NCBI RefSeq assembly: GCF_019097595.1
Contig: NC_080731.1
Span: 18,516,071 to 18,580,070 of the forward strand
DNA from: Hemibagrus wyckioides
Lineage: Eukaryota > Chordata > Actinopteri > Siluriformes > Bagridae
Direction of reading: 5' to 3'
Length of the DNA stretch: 64,000 bases
Shown here one piece after another: positions 1-12,700 of this stretch (position 1 is its first letter; every line of letters starts with the position of its first letter). Below the pieces are notes generated by a model, which ran no database searches, was not told where the DNA came from, and saw nothing but the letters and a program-made list of their open reading frames with translations. The position numbers and the translations under genes are program-made.

Positions 1-1520
1 TCAGATAACAGACATGATGCTGCTTACAGGAACATTTAGGAGTTGAGAAATCCGTCTGTAATCAGTGCTGTTAATCTGCTGCTCAACAATGTTGCTGTGA
101 AGATCATGGAGTAGATCGTTATCCATTACACATCATCAGATGGTTTTTGAGCTTCAGCTTGGTTATAAATAATTTGTTTACTTGCACTCTGGATTCTAAG
201 AGTGAAAATACAAACCTACCAACACACACTAACCCAACTGATTATAATCAACACAGGAAAGAGAACTAATTACTACAATCAGCTGTTTTTCTTACTGTGT
301 TCAATACTTTTTCTGTTATTCCATTTTTTTCTGTGTAGTTTTATTGAGTTAATATCAATGTCTGGTCTAAAAGTCTTTAAAACTTATTTCCCTCACTGCA
401 TATGGCACAAGCAGCACAAGAACCATTAAAGCTCTCACACACTGCATTTTACTGGGGTTTGAAGACACAGACTCACACAGGTACTCTGACTGCCCCCTAC
501 TGGTTAGTTATAACACACCTCTCACCTCCTAATGAAAGACCAGAGCTCTGAGTGCTTCCTTACTGGTTCCTAAGAAGTCCTGTGTGTTTACTGTAGTGCT
601 GGATTCAGTGAAACTGCCATGATTTTGTAGAACAGAATTATCTGGAACATTCAATACAGGGAATAAACTCATACATCTCGACATTAGTCTTAATATTAAT
701 ATATAAAATGTGTAGTTAAATGGAAAAGATCCGGATTATGTACTTCCTTTATCCCTTCATGAACTCCCTCAGAACCTAAGTTTAATGTGAGACAGGTTCA
801 GGATTTGACTTTTAAACACACAAACTCATTTCCCACATCCTTCAGTAACTATGCTAATAGTTAATATGCTACTATGAATTATTCACGGACATTTCCAAAA
901 AAAAAAAACAAAAAACAAAACTTGGATATCGGAAACCCGGTGTGTGTTGAGTCTTCATCAGTGTTGTAGAGAAGCGGTGTGATTTATAATGACTCCTTCA
1001 TGGTGAAATGAGACACAGCCCACTGTACATGGAAACATTAGCGACTTTTGTACTGAAACATTAATAAAACATTTTTAGACTAGTCTTACTTCTGAAATGA
1101 AACTTCCGGATTCACAAATCTATGAAAATTATTTATCAGGACAATTTATAGTTCGGATAAAATACATGAACTTTAGAAACCCACCATGTCTGAATAAACA
1201 CTATTTTTCCTACCCATTTTATGTAAGTCCCGCCTCCTTCACAATGATTGGCTAATCCTTAATTCCGCTCGTATGCGCCCAATCACAGTCCGAGTAGGAT
1301 TTATTACTAAATCCGAATTCAGCTCACAAACTCCAAGAATCGTAACATTAAGTATATGTGATACATAAAACTTCAATATATAATAAGTGTTCTGTCATTA
1401 ATGTGTTTTCACTGACAATTAAGTCTCTTTTTCACTGAAACCCTGTAGCGCCATCTTCTGACCATAATTTAGAACTAGAACTTGTGACGCTGTAACACAA
1501 GAATTTCCCACAAGGAATCA
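1..1520. repeat. Segmental duplicate of 33795-35285
   Basis: The two stretches are near-identical for about 1.5 kb, with small indels. They then diverge at a run of A: here into cacatgttgac, there into an (ATCT)n tract. The block includes two CCAAT-like sites and CpG-rich sequence around 1215-1300. I see no convincing coding exon in it. Confidence 0.85.
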
Positions 1521-2167
1521 AAAAAAGTCACATGTTGACATGTTCATGTGTTGATGCCTTACTGGTGAATAAACATGTAGAATTTGAGACACATCACACA
1601 ATGGAATTATGTTTTACTTCTTGTTTGTGTGGGGTGAAATGTTAATTTAAACACCATAGTAACCCATTTACATAATGTTAAATTATAAAAGACAAACAAT
1701 TTCAAGAAACAAAGACATAAAATAAAAATAATGAAATAAAGAATATAACATAAACAAAATGTATAATTACAACAAATTGTATAATACAATCAAATTAAAC
1801 AGTTTTACTGCTTTTGGATTTTTCATTTTACTAAAGGCGTCTGATAAATATTTTAGATCAATTTTAAGCACAATAAGCAAAGGAGGGGATTTAAAGTATC
1901 TACTTTTATGTATAAAATATTAAGCCAATTATATAATATTATTAAAATCCTACAAAACAGAGCACTCTTTGGTTATTCCGTACATTACATCTCGTAAGGT
2001 TAGAGTAAAAGCACCAGTAACCACACCCTTCTCCAACATCCAGTACTGCTGCTCAACATACTGCCCTTCTCTAGCCGATCAGTACAGTGACGTCACTGAC
2101 GCGCAACCGGTTAGTGTTAAACATGTGACCCTTTAAAAAAAATTGTGTTTAATTCTGTGATTGGCAT

Positions 2168-2168
<1 letters not shown>

Positions 2169-2223
<55 letters not shown>
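2169..2223. repeat. (TTA)n microsatellite
   Basis: Uninterrupted trinucleotide run. The surrounding 1521-2400 shows no gene. Confidence 0.95.
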
Positions 2224-2480
2224 TTCTACGAGTACTATACTTATGTCCCGGATTTGAGGCTATAAAGATCTTCTAATTAGCTGGAAAGTCCATTACATAT
2301 ATAGCCCAAGTATATGTTTTCGTAAAGAAAGTGTAAAAACTTGCATTAACAAGAATAAACACACTTCTGTTTAAGAACAAACGTCCTTCTTTCACTGCAG
2401 TATCATATCAGATCTGCAGTTTATAGTCAGTCTACTGTCACTATTGTTCAACATTTACCGGATTAAACATCTGATAGTTT

Positions 2481-2665
2481 GTACCAAGTGTAAAATTTGG
2501 TGGAGGGGGGATTATGGTGTGGGGTTGTTTTTCAGGAGCTGGGCTTGGCCCCTTAGTTCCAGTGAAAGGAACTCTGAATGCTTCAGCATACCAAGGCATT
2601 TTGGACAATTCCATGCTCCCAACTTTGTGGGAACAGTTTGGAGCTGGCCCCTTCCTCTTCCAACA
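2481..2665 (+). mobile_element. Tc1 transposase fragment beside the orphan leader
   Basis: About 185 bp match the middle of the 1248-bp Tc1 elements (from [10 protein letters not shown] to GPFLFQH). There are no terminal repeats. It ends about 14 bp from the GTGAGT donor of the leader exon. Confidence 0.8.
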
Positions 2666-2680
2666 TCTCACCAAACTCAC

Positions 2681-2750
2681 CAGCTGATGAAAGATGTAGA
2701 GAAAACGGGAGAAAAAGCAGGACTTTGAACACAGCGCTGCTGTCCTCCAT
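2681..2750 (-). CDS. Orphan MHC class I leader exon (third copy)
   Basis: The exon starts [20 protein letters not shown] and ends SSA plus a phase-1 G before an intact GTGAGT donor. Its body exons would lie beyond the left edge. A Tc1 transposase fragment sits about 14 bp downstream of the donor. Upstream, a LINE tail with a long (ATCT)n tract and a promoter deletion separate it from the conserved promoter block. It may be dead. Confidence 0.65.
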
Positions 2751-2804
2751 TTTTCAGTGTAGAATTTAACCAAACAGAAATAAAGAATGTCATGAATTAG
2801 GATG

Positions 2805-2835
2805 AATTGTGAATTTCCCTTTGGGATGAATAAAG

Positions 2836-2929
<94 letters not shown>

Positions 2930-2936
2930 ACTATCT
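2805..2936 (+). repeat. LINE-tail and (ATCT)n tract in the orphan leader 5' region
   Basis: GAATTTCCCTTTGGGATGAA followed by TAAAGTATCTATCT is a common fish LINE tail. The tetranucleotide run is about 100 bp. It separates the leader ATG from the promoter block. Confidence 0.75.
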
Positions 2937-3039
2937 ATGAATGAAATTTTGTGGCACACTGGAATAACTTCCTCACAGCGTTCACCACCATGCAAAACTG
3001 CAGGAGAGAAAAAAAATTAGCCGAGACTTTGTCGGACAA

Positions 3040-3125
3040 GGTCACATGATTGTAATTGTTGATCTGATTGGTTGCTTCAGTGTTCGATGTCTGATTTTTT
3101 TTCCAGAGGTGGAGCTTTAAATCCA
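3040..3125 (-). promoter_or_regulatory. Damaged promoter block of the orphan MHC class I leader
   Basis: The CCAAT box (3064-3074) and CATGTGAC (3044-3051) are kept, but about 70 bp that carry the ISRE-like site in the other two copies are missing; the join is near 3018. A LINE tail and an (ATCT)n tract lie between the block and the ATG. Confidence 0.55.
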
Positions 3126-4424
3126 GTGGATTTAGTAAAAAAAAAAAACTGAAATGATGCAAGGGCTTAGCATTGTTGCCTCACAGCGAGAAGGTCCTGT
3201 TGTGTGTGGGGGCATTGTGTAGAGTATTACTGCAGACAACTTATTATTAAGTCATCCAGAAAAAGATCCCAAACTCTGCAATACTATGAACAATTGCCCA
3301 CAAATAAGATAAATACCACAGATATTTAAATATGCATTGCCATAAATATTCACTGTAAAATGAAGACTGAGTGGGATACAATCATTATGAATGCAAATAA
3401 ATGTTTGTACAGATTCGCTGCTTGCTCTGTCCACAGCAGAAGCATTAAAAGTGTCGATTGTATTGAAAAAGGCTTCACTGCTCCAAGCTTTGACCCTTTA
3501 ATGTTGTGTGACCGTTTGGTAGCGTCATTATATTTCATTAACGTTTTTTTTTTTTAACTTAACCCAAGCTGATTGGGCAGCCGTTTGATAGATGCCTATA
3601 TTTAAATAATTATGGGGTCTGTTAAAAAAAAAAACAGTTATATATTGTTATTATTGACCAAATTAAATAAATAAAGTAAGAATTTTTCCATTGCTTTGGA
3701 CATTAAAGGGTTAACACTTGGTGATTTATTAGCAGTTTCTATTTTATAATGAAATAAATATACTGTGCTTGTATGACTCATGGATAATAGTGCTTGTGTG
3801 AAACACACACACAGGTTGGTATTTACTACAAAAGATATCAAATGTCAAATCACACACATATAGAATCGGCCTGAAATAATGGCTATTTATTTAACATTCA
3901 GTTTGTTGAACCCTAGTAAGAGTAATTATAAGGAATAATAATACAGCAGTTTTCAAACATATTGTAAGAATGATTAATTAATGGGTATATTTTCCTTATA
4001 ATAATACATAATAGTTTAAATGTATTTCATTTCAGTTTTGCAGTAAATGATAAAATGAAGATAGATCAGAGGAGGAATGGAGCAGAAGAGGACACAGGAA
4101 TAACATCTCAGAATAATAGCAAGAACATGCAATGTCCGAGAAAAAAAAAAAAAAGCCTACAGACCAGAGTCAAGGGTTGCATTACATATATATTCACATT
4201 TTACATAAAAAGATTCATGCAAATTACAAGCAAAACAAAAGAAAAACAATATGTACATGTATTCTGGTTAAAGAAAGAAAAAAAAGTCTCACTTCAGCAG
4301 TGGAAAAAAGAGAGAGATTTCTGGCATTTGGCACACGCTCTTACAGAGTGACATACAAGAATGCTTAGAAGTAAATGTACATACAACATACAACAATACA
4401 TAAAACAAGCAGGAAAAATGAGAG

Positions 4425-4709
4425 CTAGTTTAAGTGCTTCAGGAAGAGGTAGGTCTTCATCCACCGCTTGAAGACGGTCAGTGACTCGACTGTTTGGACA
4501 TCTAGGGGACGTTCATTCCACCACCTTGGTGCCAGAACAGAGAAGAGTCTTGATGTATACCTACCTTTTACCCTGAGAGATGGTGGGACCAGTCGAGCAG
4601 TGCCAGTGGACCTGAGGGAGCGAGGTGCAGTCTGAGGAGAAATAAGAGCTTTGAGGTAAGAGTGCAGTGGGGTGGTGTGGGAGAACTTAGGCAGGTCATG
4701 CAGCTGCAT
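4425..4709 (-). mobile_element. LINE 3' coding fragment (CR1/Rex1 type), copy 1
   Basis: The frame reads TGTARLVPPSLRVKGRYTSR and APRWWNERPLDVQTVESLTV, the typical C-terminus of fish LINE ORF2. It is duplicated at 49509-49958 and lacks about 90 bp present there. Confidence 0.75.
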
Positions 4710-5522
4710 TTTAGATCATTTACAGAGGACAAACTGCATTCAGCATTCAGAGGTATATATACTGTGTTAAAAATATTGTTTGTTGCTTCAGACAGGAACA
4801 TGTTAAAATGTCATTATAAAGCACAGCTACAACGTGTGCTATTCGTGGCTACATTTACAACCAGGAGAAATTTCATTTGTGGCTTAAAGAAGAGTTTTAC
4901 CTACACACGGCTAAAGTTAAGGCGGACTAGTAAAGCTCAGATAAAGATACTAGTAGACTATAACTAATAGCAGTAATAATAGTAATAATCACCTGCAGCT
5001 GTGTGATTACACGAGCTCCCTCGAAACCTAAGCTTAAGGTGAGACATGTTCAGGCTTTGACTTTTAAATACACAAACTCATTTCCCACATCCTTCACAAC
5101 CGACTGTATTACAGTGAAGGTTCTGCTAAACCTCCGAGATCTTCACAAGCAACTGAATCAACAAGAGATAAATATGTTACTGTAATTTATCCACTGACAC
5201 TTTTTTTTAAGTAATATCTACAGCAATGCACAAAAAAGACAAAACACAATCAACTCTTATTTTTATCTGGATGTACCACAGTTATGACGCTGTCACTAGT
5301 TTATTTGTTAAATAATTTAATACTTTCTATATAAAACCATAGACAACATATAACATTGTTTGTGCCTTAAATGTCTGAACATCACATTCATAGCACTTCA
5401 TAATAAAAATAAGTCTCATATCATACATGTAAATCTAATGCATTCACTACATTTGCTCTGAAAAGCAGAAATAGTTGGTTTGTTAAACACTGATATATCA
5501 GGAGGCATTAGAAGTCAACAGC

Positions 5523-5800
5523 AAAGCTCTCGATTTACCAGTCAACCTATGTTCCTACTCTCACTTATGGTCATTGGCTTTGGGTCATGACCAAAAGGAC
5601 CAGATCCCGGATACAAGCGGCCAAAATGAGTTTCCTTCATAGGGTGGCATAGTGTTCCCTTAGAGAGAGGGTAAGGAGCTCTGTCACCCGGGAGGAGCTC
5701 GGAGTAGAGCCGCTGCTCCTCCACATCGAAAGGGGCCAGCTGAGGTGGAAGGGGGTAGACCCAGGACACACTGGAGGGACTATGTCTCTCGGCCGACTGC
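5523..5800 (+). mobile_element. RTE/Rex3-type LINE C-terminal fragment
   Basis: The plus strand reads STYVPTLTYGH, RTRSRIQAAKMSFLHRVA and VEPLLLHIERGQLRW, the conserved end of RTE reverse transcriptases, with a stop and an internal deletion. A (TA)n tract follows at 5857. Confidence 0.7.
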
Positions 5801-5855
5801 TTAAACTGCTGCTCCTGTCTAGTCAGTCATTTGTGTTTGTCTGTCATTTGTGTAC

Positions 5856-5856
<1 letters not shown>

Positions 5857-5930
<74 letters not shown>
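5857..5930. repeat. (TA)n microsatellite
   Basis: Perfect dinucleotide run of about 74 bp just after the RTE fragment. The stretch 5931-6180 shows nothing I can name. Confidence 0.95.
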
Positions 5931-5934
<4 letters not shown>

Positions 5935-6184
5935 GTATGTATCCATACACACACGAGTCAGTTATTTTATGTATCTGCATTTTTACTGTAAGATATTCCC
6001 TATGGAGTTCAGATTTCATTGAATTCTTATATTAATAATATAATGAAATGCATGTTGGGATTTTTTTTGTCTCCATTTGTACCAGTAACCTTCACCCCCG
6101 ACACACACAAACACCTTCTGACCTCCAACACACACACACACCCCACTGCCATGTGTGAGTTACAATATCTACAATATCTGATTA

Positions 6185-7116
6185 AAGTGATGATGACAGT
6201 GAGGTGCTGCTACGAATGAATCAGTTACCACAGAGTTAGAGTTTTTTCCCCTCTCACACTTTATAGTATTAGAACTTTTAATCTGTCACATTTTACTGCT
6301 TCTTTATCCTTTATTACTTTTTATTGCCTTTTTGTAACATTGTGTTCTGACTTTTTTGCTAATACTGATCATAGTGTTGAGATTATATGCAAGCCGCCAG
6401 GTATTTAATGCATTCAATATTTTAAAATTGCAATTATTTCATATCTCTGTATATTTTCGTCTAATAAATTCATTAGTATTTCAGATTTCATACTTTAAAC
6501 GGATTTGACAGAAAACATTATATTCTTATGTTAATAATATTGTAAACTGCTTGTTTTTTTTGTTTCTTTTATGAAATGCTTTCGATACGCTGAAGTTCCC
6601 TTGACACATCCTCACCTTCCCCCCAGCGTATGCTTGCATGCACCCACACACAAATAAAACTAACATTTTTTACTCTTGCCCTGAGTACCAGTCTACTATT
6701 TTCTCAAGATGTCCACTACATTGTGTTCTCTATCACAGTGTGTGTGTTGTAGTGGAAAAGTGTTATTTGTCTGTATATTATCAAAGGGACTGTGCAATAG
6801 TAAAGGAGTGTGTTATTAGTGTGTGTGTGTGTGTGTGTGTGTGTTGTAAAGGATGAAGGAGTGTGTATACTATCTGTGTGTGTGTCTAATAGCTGTATTT
6901 GCAGTAACAGAGCAGGTCACACACTTTATCTTTCTTCTTTAGAGTCTCTCTGCCATAAGACACAAACTTCTTTAACTGATCAATACAGCTGTTCTTCAAA
7001 TAGTCCTTCCAGTATTTAGCTTCATCTCCTGTAGGATCCCACTGCTTTATAAAGATTTCAGCTTGTGCTTTAGCTGCAGTCCAAGTTCCAGTTTTCAGAT
7101 CCAGACTGATGAAACT

Positions 7117-7155
<39 letters not shown>

Positions 7156-7470
7156 CTATAATTAAATTCTCACATCTCTCATGTAAATCTGTGTAAATCA
7201 AAGCAAAATAAATAAAACTGGCAGAATAAAAGTTTGTTTCATTTCCACACTGGAATTTCAGATATGTGTGACAGGACAACATTTAAGATATTGATTCTGT
7301 GCCAGAAATATTTGTTCACGTTCCCACAGTTTCATTGAATAAACCTGGCAAGAATAAAAAAAAGATCTTTGTAAGACTTTAAGACAGAATTTATAATATC
7401 AGTGTAGTGTCAGGAGGAGCAGCTCTACTGCAGAGTAGAAAGTCTACAAACATCTTCATCTTGTTTCATA
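6185..7470 (-). pseudogene. MHC class I pseudogene remnant with broken alpha2 exon
   Basis: Intron 3, part of alpha2 and intron 2 align with genes 1 and 2. The alpha2 remnant (7117-6930) reads FISLDLKTGTWTAAKAQAEI through to GRETLKKK. Its first third is replaced by a (CA)n tract at 7119-7153. The splice donor that is GT in both genes is AT here (base 6929). No alpha1, alpha3 or transmembrane exon is present; 3'-flank-like sequence (6185-6260, similar to 37525-37640) joins almost directly to intron 3, so a deletion removed the 3' exons. Confidence 0.85.
7119..7153. repeat. (CA)n tract replacing part of the pseudogene alpha2 exon
   Basis: The tract begins right after the codons for the SFISLD strand, where genes 1 and 2 carry coding sequence. 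Confidence 0.95.
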
Positions 7471-7489
7471 TACTCTTATTAAGAAATGC

Positions 7490-8160
7490 CTGTGATGGAC
7501 TGGTGACCTGTCCAGGGTGTACCCCTGCCATTCACCCAATGTGTGCTGGGATAGCTACATCATCTCAGTGTCATATCTTCTAACAAGATATCTTTACAAA
7601 TAACACCCTTCTAAAAGTCTATGTAAGTCTCTGTAACAGCAGTCAAAATAAAACATCAAGATAAACACAATTCAGGTTTAAAAAAAAGCCCTTCTTACAC
7701 TCTTGGATAAAATCAGATTTCTTCTGATCCTGTATAATAAAGTCAGAAACTTCATTCTCTCTTTAACCAGGACAGACGACTTTCATGTATATAGTTTTCA
7801 TATCATTTATTTAGTTTGTAAATGTCACATGGCCATCACGGACAATGCAGATCCAGACCACCAGAGAGCCCCTGACCCATCATTTAAACTTCTCCTGTTT
7901 ATTACTCCGTTTCCCCTCTTGACCATGTTCACCTGTTTCATCCTAGTTTAACTCCATTCTGTTTACTGTTTGTTTCCTTTATTCCCTCTGTATTATAGAA
8001 ATAAAGACCTGTATTTGTATTTGCCTCAAAAAAGGTTTCCTAACCTGTGGCATGATTATAGTTTAGTAAATAAATAAACCAACCAAAGACATTTTCTTCA
8101 TGTTCTTATTTAGAAGCTATTTATTTTTTAATGAATTTATTTACAGATTAATAAATATAC
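7490..8160. other. Downstream flank of MHC gene 1, no gene seen
   Basis: It holds a short dispersed-repeat piece (7490-7560, GACCTGTCCAGGGTGTACCC) and otherwise AT-rich sequence. The gene 1 3' UTR probably occupies about 8140-8453; TTTATT on the plus strand near 8120-8150 would be AATAAA signals. Confidence 0.5.
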
Positions 8161-8453
8161 AGTACCACATACTACAGCACTGAGCTCAGTGGAGCAGAAC
8201 AGAACAGCGCCTCATACAAACACAATCACATAGAAAACTGTACAAATGTACAAACAAAATTCATAAATACATTTTACATATTGTGTGTGGTCCTCATCTC
8301 CATCTCCTGGTGTCTCCTAAAGAAACAGGATCAGCTCTGAGCTGAGATTTAATGTAAGCTCAGGTTTTTCTGCTGGATTTTCAGTCCACACAGATTTTTA
8401 TTCCATAAACATCATCATGTCTTACTCTCTCAGTTCAGCAGAAAGACACACAG

Positions 8454-8506
8454 TCACACTTTAATAGTGGTTGGAGACTCTTCAGAAGCTGGAGCACGTT
8501 TAAAGC
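8454..8506 (-). CDS. MHC class I gene 1, cytoplasmic tail exon with stop
   Basis: After a TTTCAG acceptor the exon reads [17 protein letters not shown] and then stops (TGA at 8454-8456). The tail is serine/threonine rich and has no tyrosine motif. Confidence 0.82.
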
Positions 8507-9725
8507 CTGAAACACAGATGATGGACAGACAGTTATTTATCAGTTTATCAGTTCAGACTAAAAACAAGCAAAATATTCATCAAATCTCCTTCAAGAATTA
8601 GAAAGTGTAAATCTGTTCTCTGAAAACTTCACATCTGCCTCCTTCCTCCTCTCACCAGAGTTCTTCTTCTTCCAGACCATAATTCCAGCAACAACGACAA
8701 CGAGAACAACGAGAGCCACGAGAACACCAACGATGATAGGCATCAGTCCTCCACCTGTTAAATCAGCACAGAGTCTTTATTATCTGCTGCATCAGGAAAT
8801 CAGATTTATTGTTTATACTGTATGTGGAGTTGATCAGGACCTTTTGGTACTTCTAGCACTAACTCCTCCTTCAAGCTGCTGTGCTGAATCACGCAGGTGT
8901 AGGTGTGTTTCTGCAGATCCTCAGCTGGGACTTTCAGAATGCTTCTCTTCTGAAAGCTTCCATCCTGGTTGGGTAACGTCTCTCTGAGCTCCACGTCCTC
9001 GTTCACGTCCTCTCCGTCCTTCCTCCAGGTGATATTCACTGCTTTGGGGAAGAAACCTGTAGCGTTACACACCACCTCTGGAGAAGGCGAGTGTTTCTGG
9101 AACACTGATGCTGTAGGAGGATCTGCAGAGACACACAGAGACACACATAAAAATCTGTCAAATTTATACATATATTGTGTAAAAGACACTAGTGTTTGCA
9201 CGTGTGTGTGTGTGTTACACGGACACAGTATGTCATCATTGTGTAAACAATCACTGTGTGCGTGTTGTAAATAAAAGTCTTAATTGTGTTATTTGTCTGA
9301 ACATCATCAAAGGGAATGTGCCATAGTAAAGGAGTGTGGTATTAGTGTATGTTTGTTATTAGTCTGTACACAGTCAGTGTGTGTGTGTGTGTCCAACAGC
9401 TGCAATTACAGTAACAGAGCAGGTCACACACTTTACCTTTCCTCTCCAAAGTCTCTCTGCCATGAGACACAAACTTCTTTAACTGATCAATACAGTTAGT
9501 TTTCAGGTAGTTCTTCCAGTATTGAGCTTCATCTCCTGTAGGATCCCACTGCTTTATAAAGATCACAGCTTTATCATTATCTGCAGTCCAGGTTCCAGTG
9601 TTCAGATCCAGACTGATGAAATCTTCTCCATCATAACCGTACTGATCATATCCTCTAGTAGTGCTATCATGGAGCTCACAGCCGTACATCCCCTGAAGTG
9701 TGTGAACTCCTACACATACATGCGT

Positions 9726-9759
<34 letters not shown>

Positions 9760-12700
9760 AGAGAGAGCGTGAGCTCTGTACTGAATTCTGCTTGAATTCT
9801 GCTCTCCTCTAAATCAGAGCAAAATAAAAAGCTGGCAGAATAAAAATTGTTTAATTATTGCACTGGAACTTCAGATGTAAATAACAGGACTATCTAAAAT
9901 GTTGATTCTGGATTATAAATATTTTGTTTATCTTTCTTTCATTAACAGTTTCAATAAATATTCTTGATGATTTAGTAAAATTTATCAAAAAAACCAAACA
10001 AACAAACAAAAAAAAACAATTGTGAGACTTTAAGACAATTTCAATTTGCCAGTTATTTTAGGGTGATTCCAGTGTTATGGATGTGACATTTAAACTGGTA
10101 ATGCATATTCATAGATTTGTGGAACTGACAGGCAAAATGTATTTTTTTCTAAAATATATTTAAGCTCTCAGTGACAGTACATAGCAAAATTTTAAATAAA
10201 AGATTTTTTTCTGAAGAGTATTTTGAGGAAAAACAGTGTTATGGATGTGACGTCTCTGAAATACACATATAATCTGTTTGGGAAATTAACATCCAACTTT
10301 TGGTGATACCTAAAATTACTTTTGTTTTGTAATTAAAAAAAGTGCTGTGTGAGTCTACTCATTAGGTATTTATTAGCACAAACACTTACCCAACAAAAAC
10401 AATAATAATAATAATAATAATAATAATGTTGCAAATTAACACCTCTAACACCACTTTTCAGAGAAAAATCATATATGACCATAATAAAGCCTGCTTTATG
10501 TTGCATGCAAAAAAAACAAAGAAAAACAGGTCCCTCACACACTTTGGGGATAAAAGTGTAAACACCCAGCAGGAACATTACAACTGAAACAATTAAGTCA
10601 CTCAGATTTTCATTCTTATTTGAGATCCAAATAAACATCATAAATATCTCCATTTGTTTTGTTAACATTTACCCATGGTTGTGATTATAGCCTAATGACG
10701 TTAGGCTGTGTTACATTTCACTGAAACACAGAAAAGAAATGTGCTAACACTGCATGCTACCAGCAGCTGGAACACATATCACAACATTGCACAGAAACAT
10801 TGGACATTTTTGCATCAACACTATTTGTGTAGCAAATTGTGAAAAGTTGTGGCCATGGAACTCACTGACATTTAATAAGAGGCTTATAAATTTATAGAGC
10901 TGGGCTGTTAAAGCAAGCTAACTGTATAGACTGATCTGTCATCCCCTAATCAATTATAAAATTGTCAAATGATAACATTTTGTCTAAACCTTGAGTCTAT
11001 CATTCCCCCTTCTTCAAACAGTAGAACACAGCCATTTAAAAAACATTGCTTTTTGTATTAACGCACACCTTCTACATGCTGTTAAACACATCAAACATAT
11101 ATAAATTCAATAAGGGCACTTACATATAATAATATATAGACCTTAGTGAATATTTTAAGTATAGTCTAGTTTGTGTGCCCAAATTGTTCTTTTTTTCCTT
11201 GACCTTTTCATGGAATAGTTTATTTAGGCAGTTAGGCTTGAGTAGACTAAGGATATGAAGAATATGTAGTGTTAAACAGAGCAGCTCTACTGCAGAGTAG
11301 AAAGTGTTCAAACATCTGCATCTCATATTTCATATACTGAACTCTACAAGGATTCACTTTGGTGCTTCAGTAAAGCTTTTATGGAATTGCATTGAGAGGT
11401 TTGGGGATTATTTATTTATTTGTAATAATGTCAACTATTAACCATTCATTAATTGGTACAGTTACTTAAACAACAAAAATCTTGTGTGTCCAGAGTACAG
11501 TCAGTGTGTGTTACTGATTAAAACTCTGACTTTTACCTTCACTTGAATTCAAGCTCTTCCTTACTGCAGCCACTGTGTCTTGGAATTGGTGCTGACGATC
11601 CTTCACACGCTCTGTCTCTCTGTTCCAGTAATCTGGATCATCAGTAAAGAACTTCTGCATCCACTCCGTCTTTGGTATCATCTTCCTGATGTTACTGTCG
11701 TAGTACAAACACTGCCCTCCATCCATCAGACCCACAGCAGAGAACTCTGGGAAATGTATTGCTGGTGTGATGGCAGTATAGAGGTACTGCAGAGAGTGTG
11801 TGTCTGCAAAAGTTAAAATAGTTTTAGTAACTCAGCACATATAAAGAAAGACTATAAAGTTTAAGAAAATTCAGGATGATGTCACCAGAACCTACTGATT
11901 TAAATAAACAAACTTTAATTTATACGTTTCAAATTCAGTTGGTGGCAGTATGACAATGAATTAAAATGAATATAGAGATGTGATTAAACCTCATCACTGA
12001 CCACACATGTGAACTCAGATGAAGTACAGCAGATTTATCATCATCATAGCAACAGTGTTTAAAATATAGCCAGTTCTGTTGGAATTATGATAATCATTTG
12101 ACTTCCTGTGTCTAATTGGTGACACTACAAGAGTCAGTTACTCGTGTCATGTGTCTGTGACTCGACATCATTTAAGATACACCAGAACTTTCAAGCACAT
12201 CACACATACAGGGGAAATATGCCACACTTTCTGTTTAAGTGGTTTGATAGATTAATTGATCACAATGACGCAGCCAGATTAGACTTCGTCACAGTTAAAC
12301 TATTATAAATGTAAGAAAATGTGCACAAAGAGAACAGCTTAGCGTTAACATCCTATACCCGGCGAGAGCTTTTGGATATCGGTCTACGACACTCCAACAG
12401 TTTTATCACTGATCTTCTACTCATCTATGAGATCTCCAGAACACTCAAGGCTATGCACCCTACCCGGCTGGGTGGAAGTGCTCACACAAAGGCGGGGGAA
12501 ACATGGGCGACTAAGAGCTAAAGCTAACACCACACCGTCTTTACCTAGCATCTTCCTCGCTAATGTGCAGTCTTTGGTGAATAAAATGGACCGAGAAACG
12601 ACTTTGCATCACCCACAGCAAGAGACTTTCGGACTGTAATGTCATGATCTTCACAGAAACACGGCTACACAGCGGAGTACCCGACAATGCCTTTCTTTGT

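Larger units (their letters stand above)
2400..5520. repeat. Segmental duplicate block: MHC leader, promoter and upstream flank (copy 1)
   Basis: Aligns with 47880-50695 plus 52317-52420, and its first 1.5 kb also with 23560-24860. Shared landmarks include the leader exon, CCAAT block, the text around 3250-3360, and the LINE fragment at 4425-4709. Beyond the leader I see no gene in it. Confidence 0.8.

Noticed and set aside
2441..2773. 110-codon ORF joining a signal-like start to Tc1 antisense sequence
   Set aside because: The first part is the MHC leader in a shifted frame and the rest is Tc1 fragment read backwards; the real leader ends at the GTGAGT donor.
5819..6035. Several ORFs made of tyrosine-isoleucine repeats
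   Set aside because: They are translations of the (TA)n tract and have no coding support.
11804..12300. Possible nearer leader exon for MHC gene 1
   Set aside because: Minus-strand ATGs here are followed by short, non-hydrophobic frames that stop quickly; the leader at 23651-23720 fits far better.
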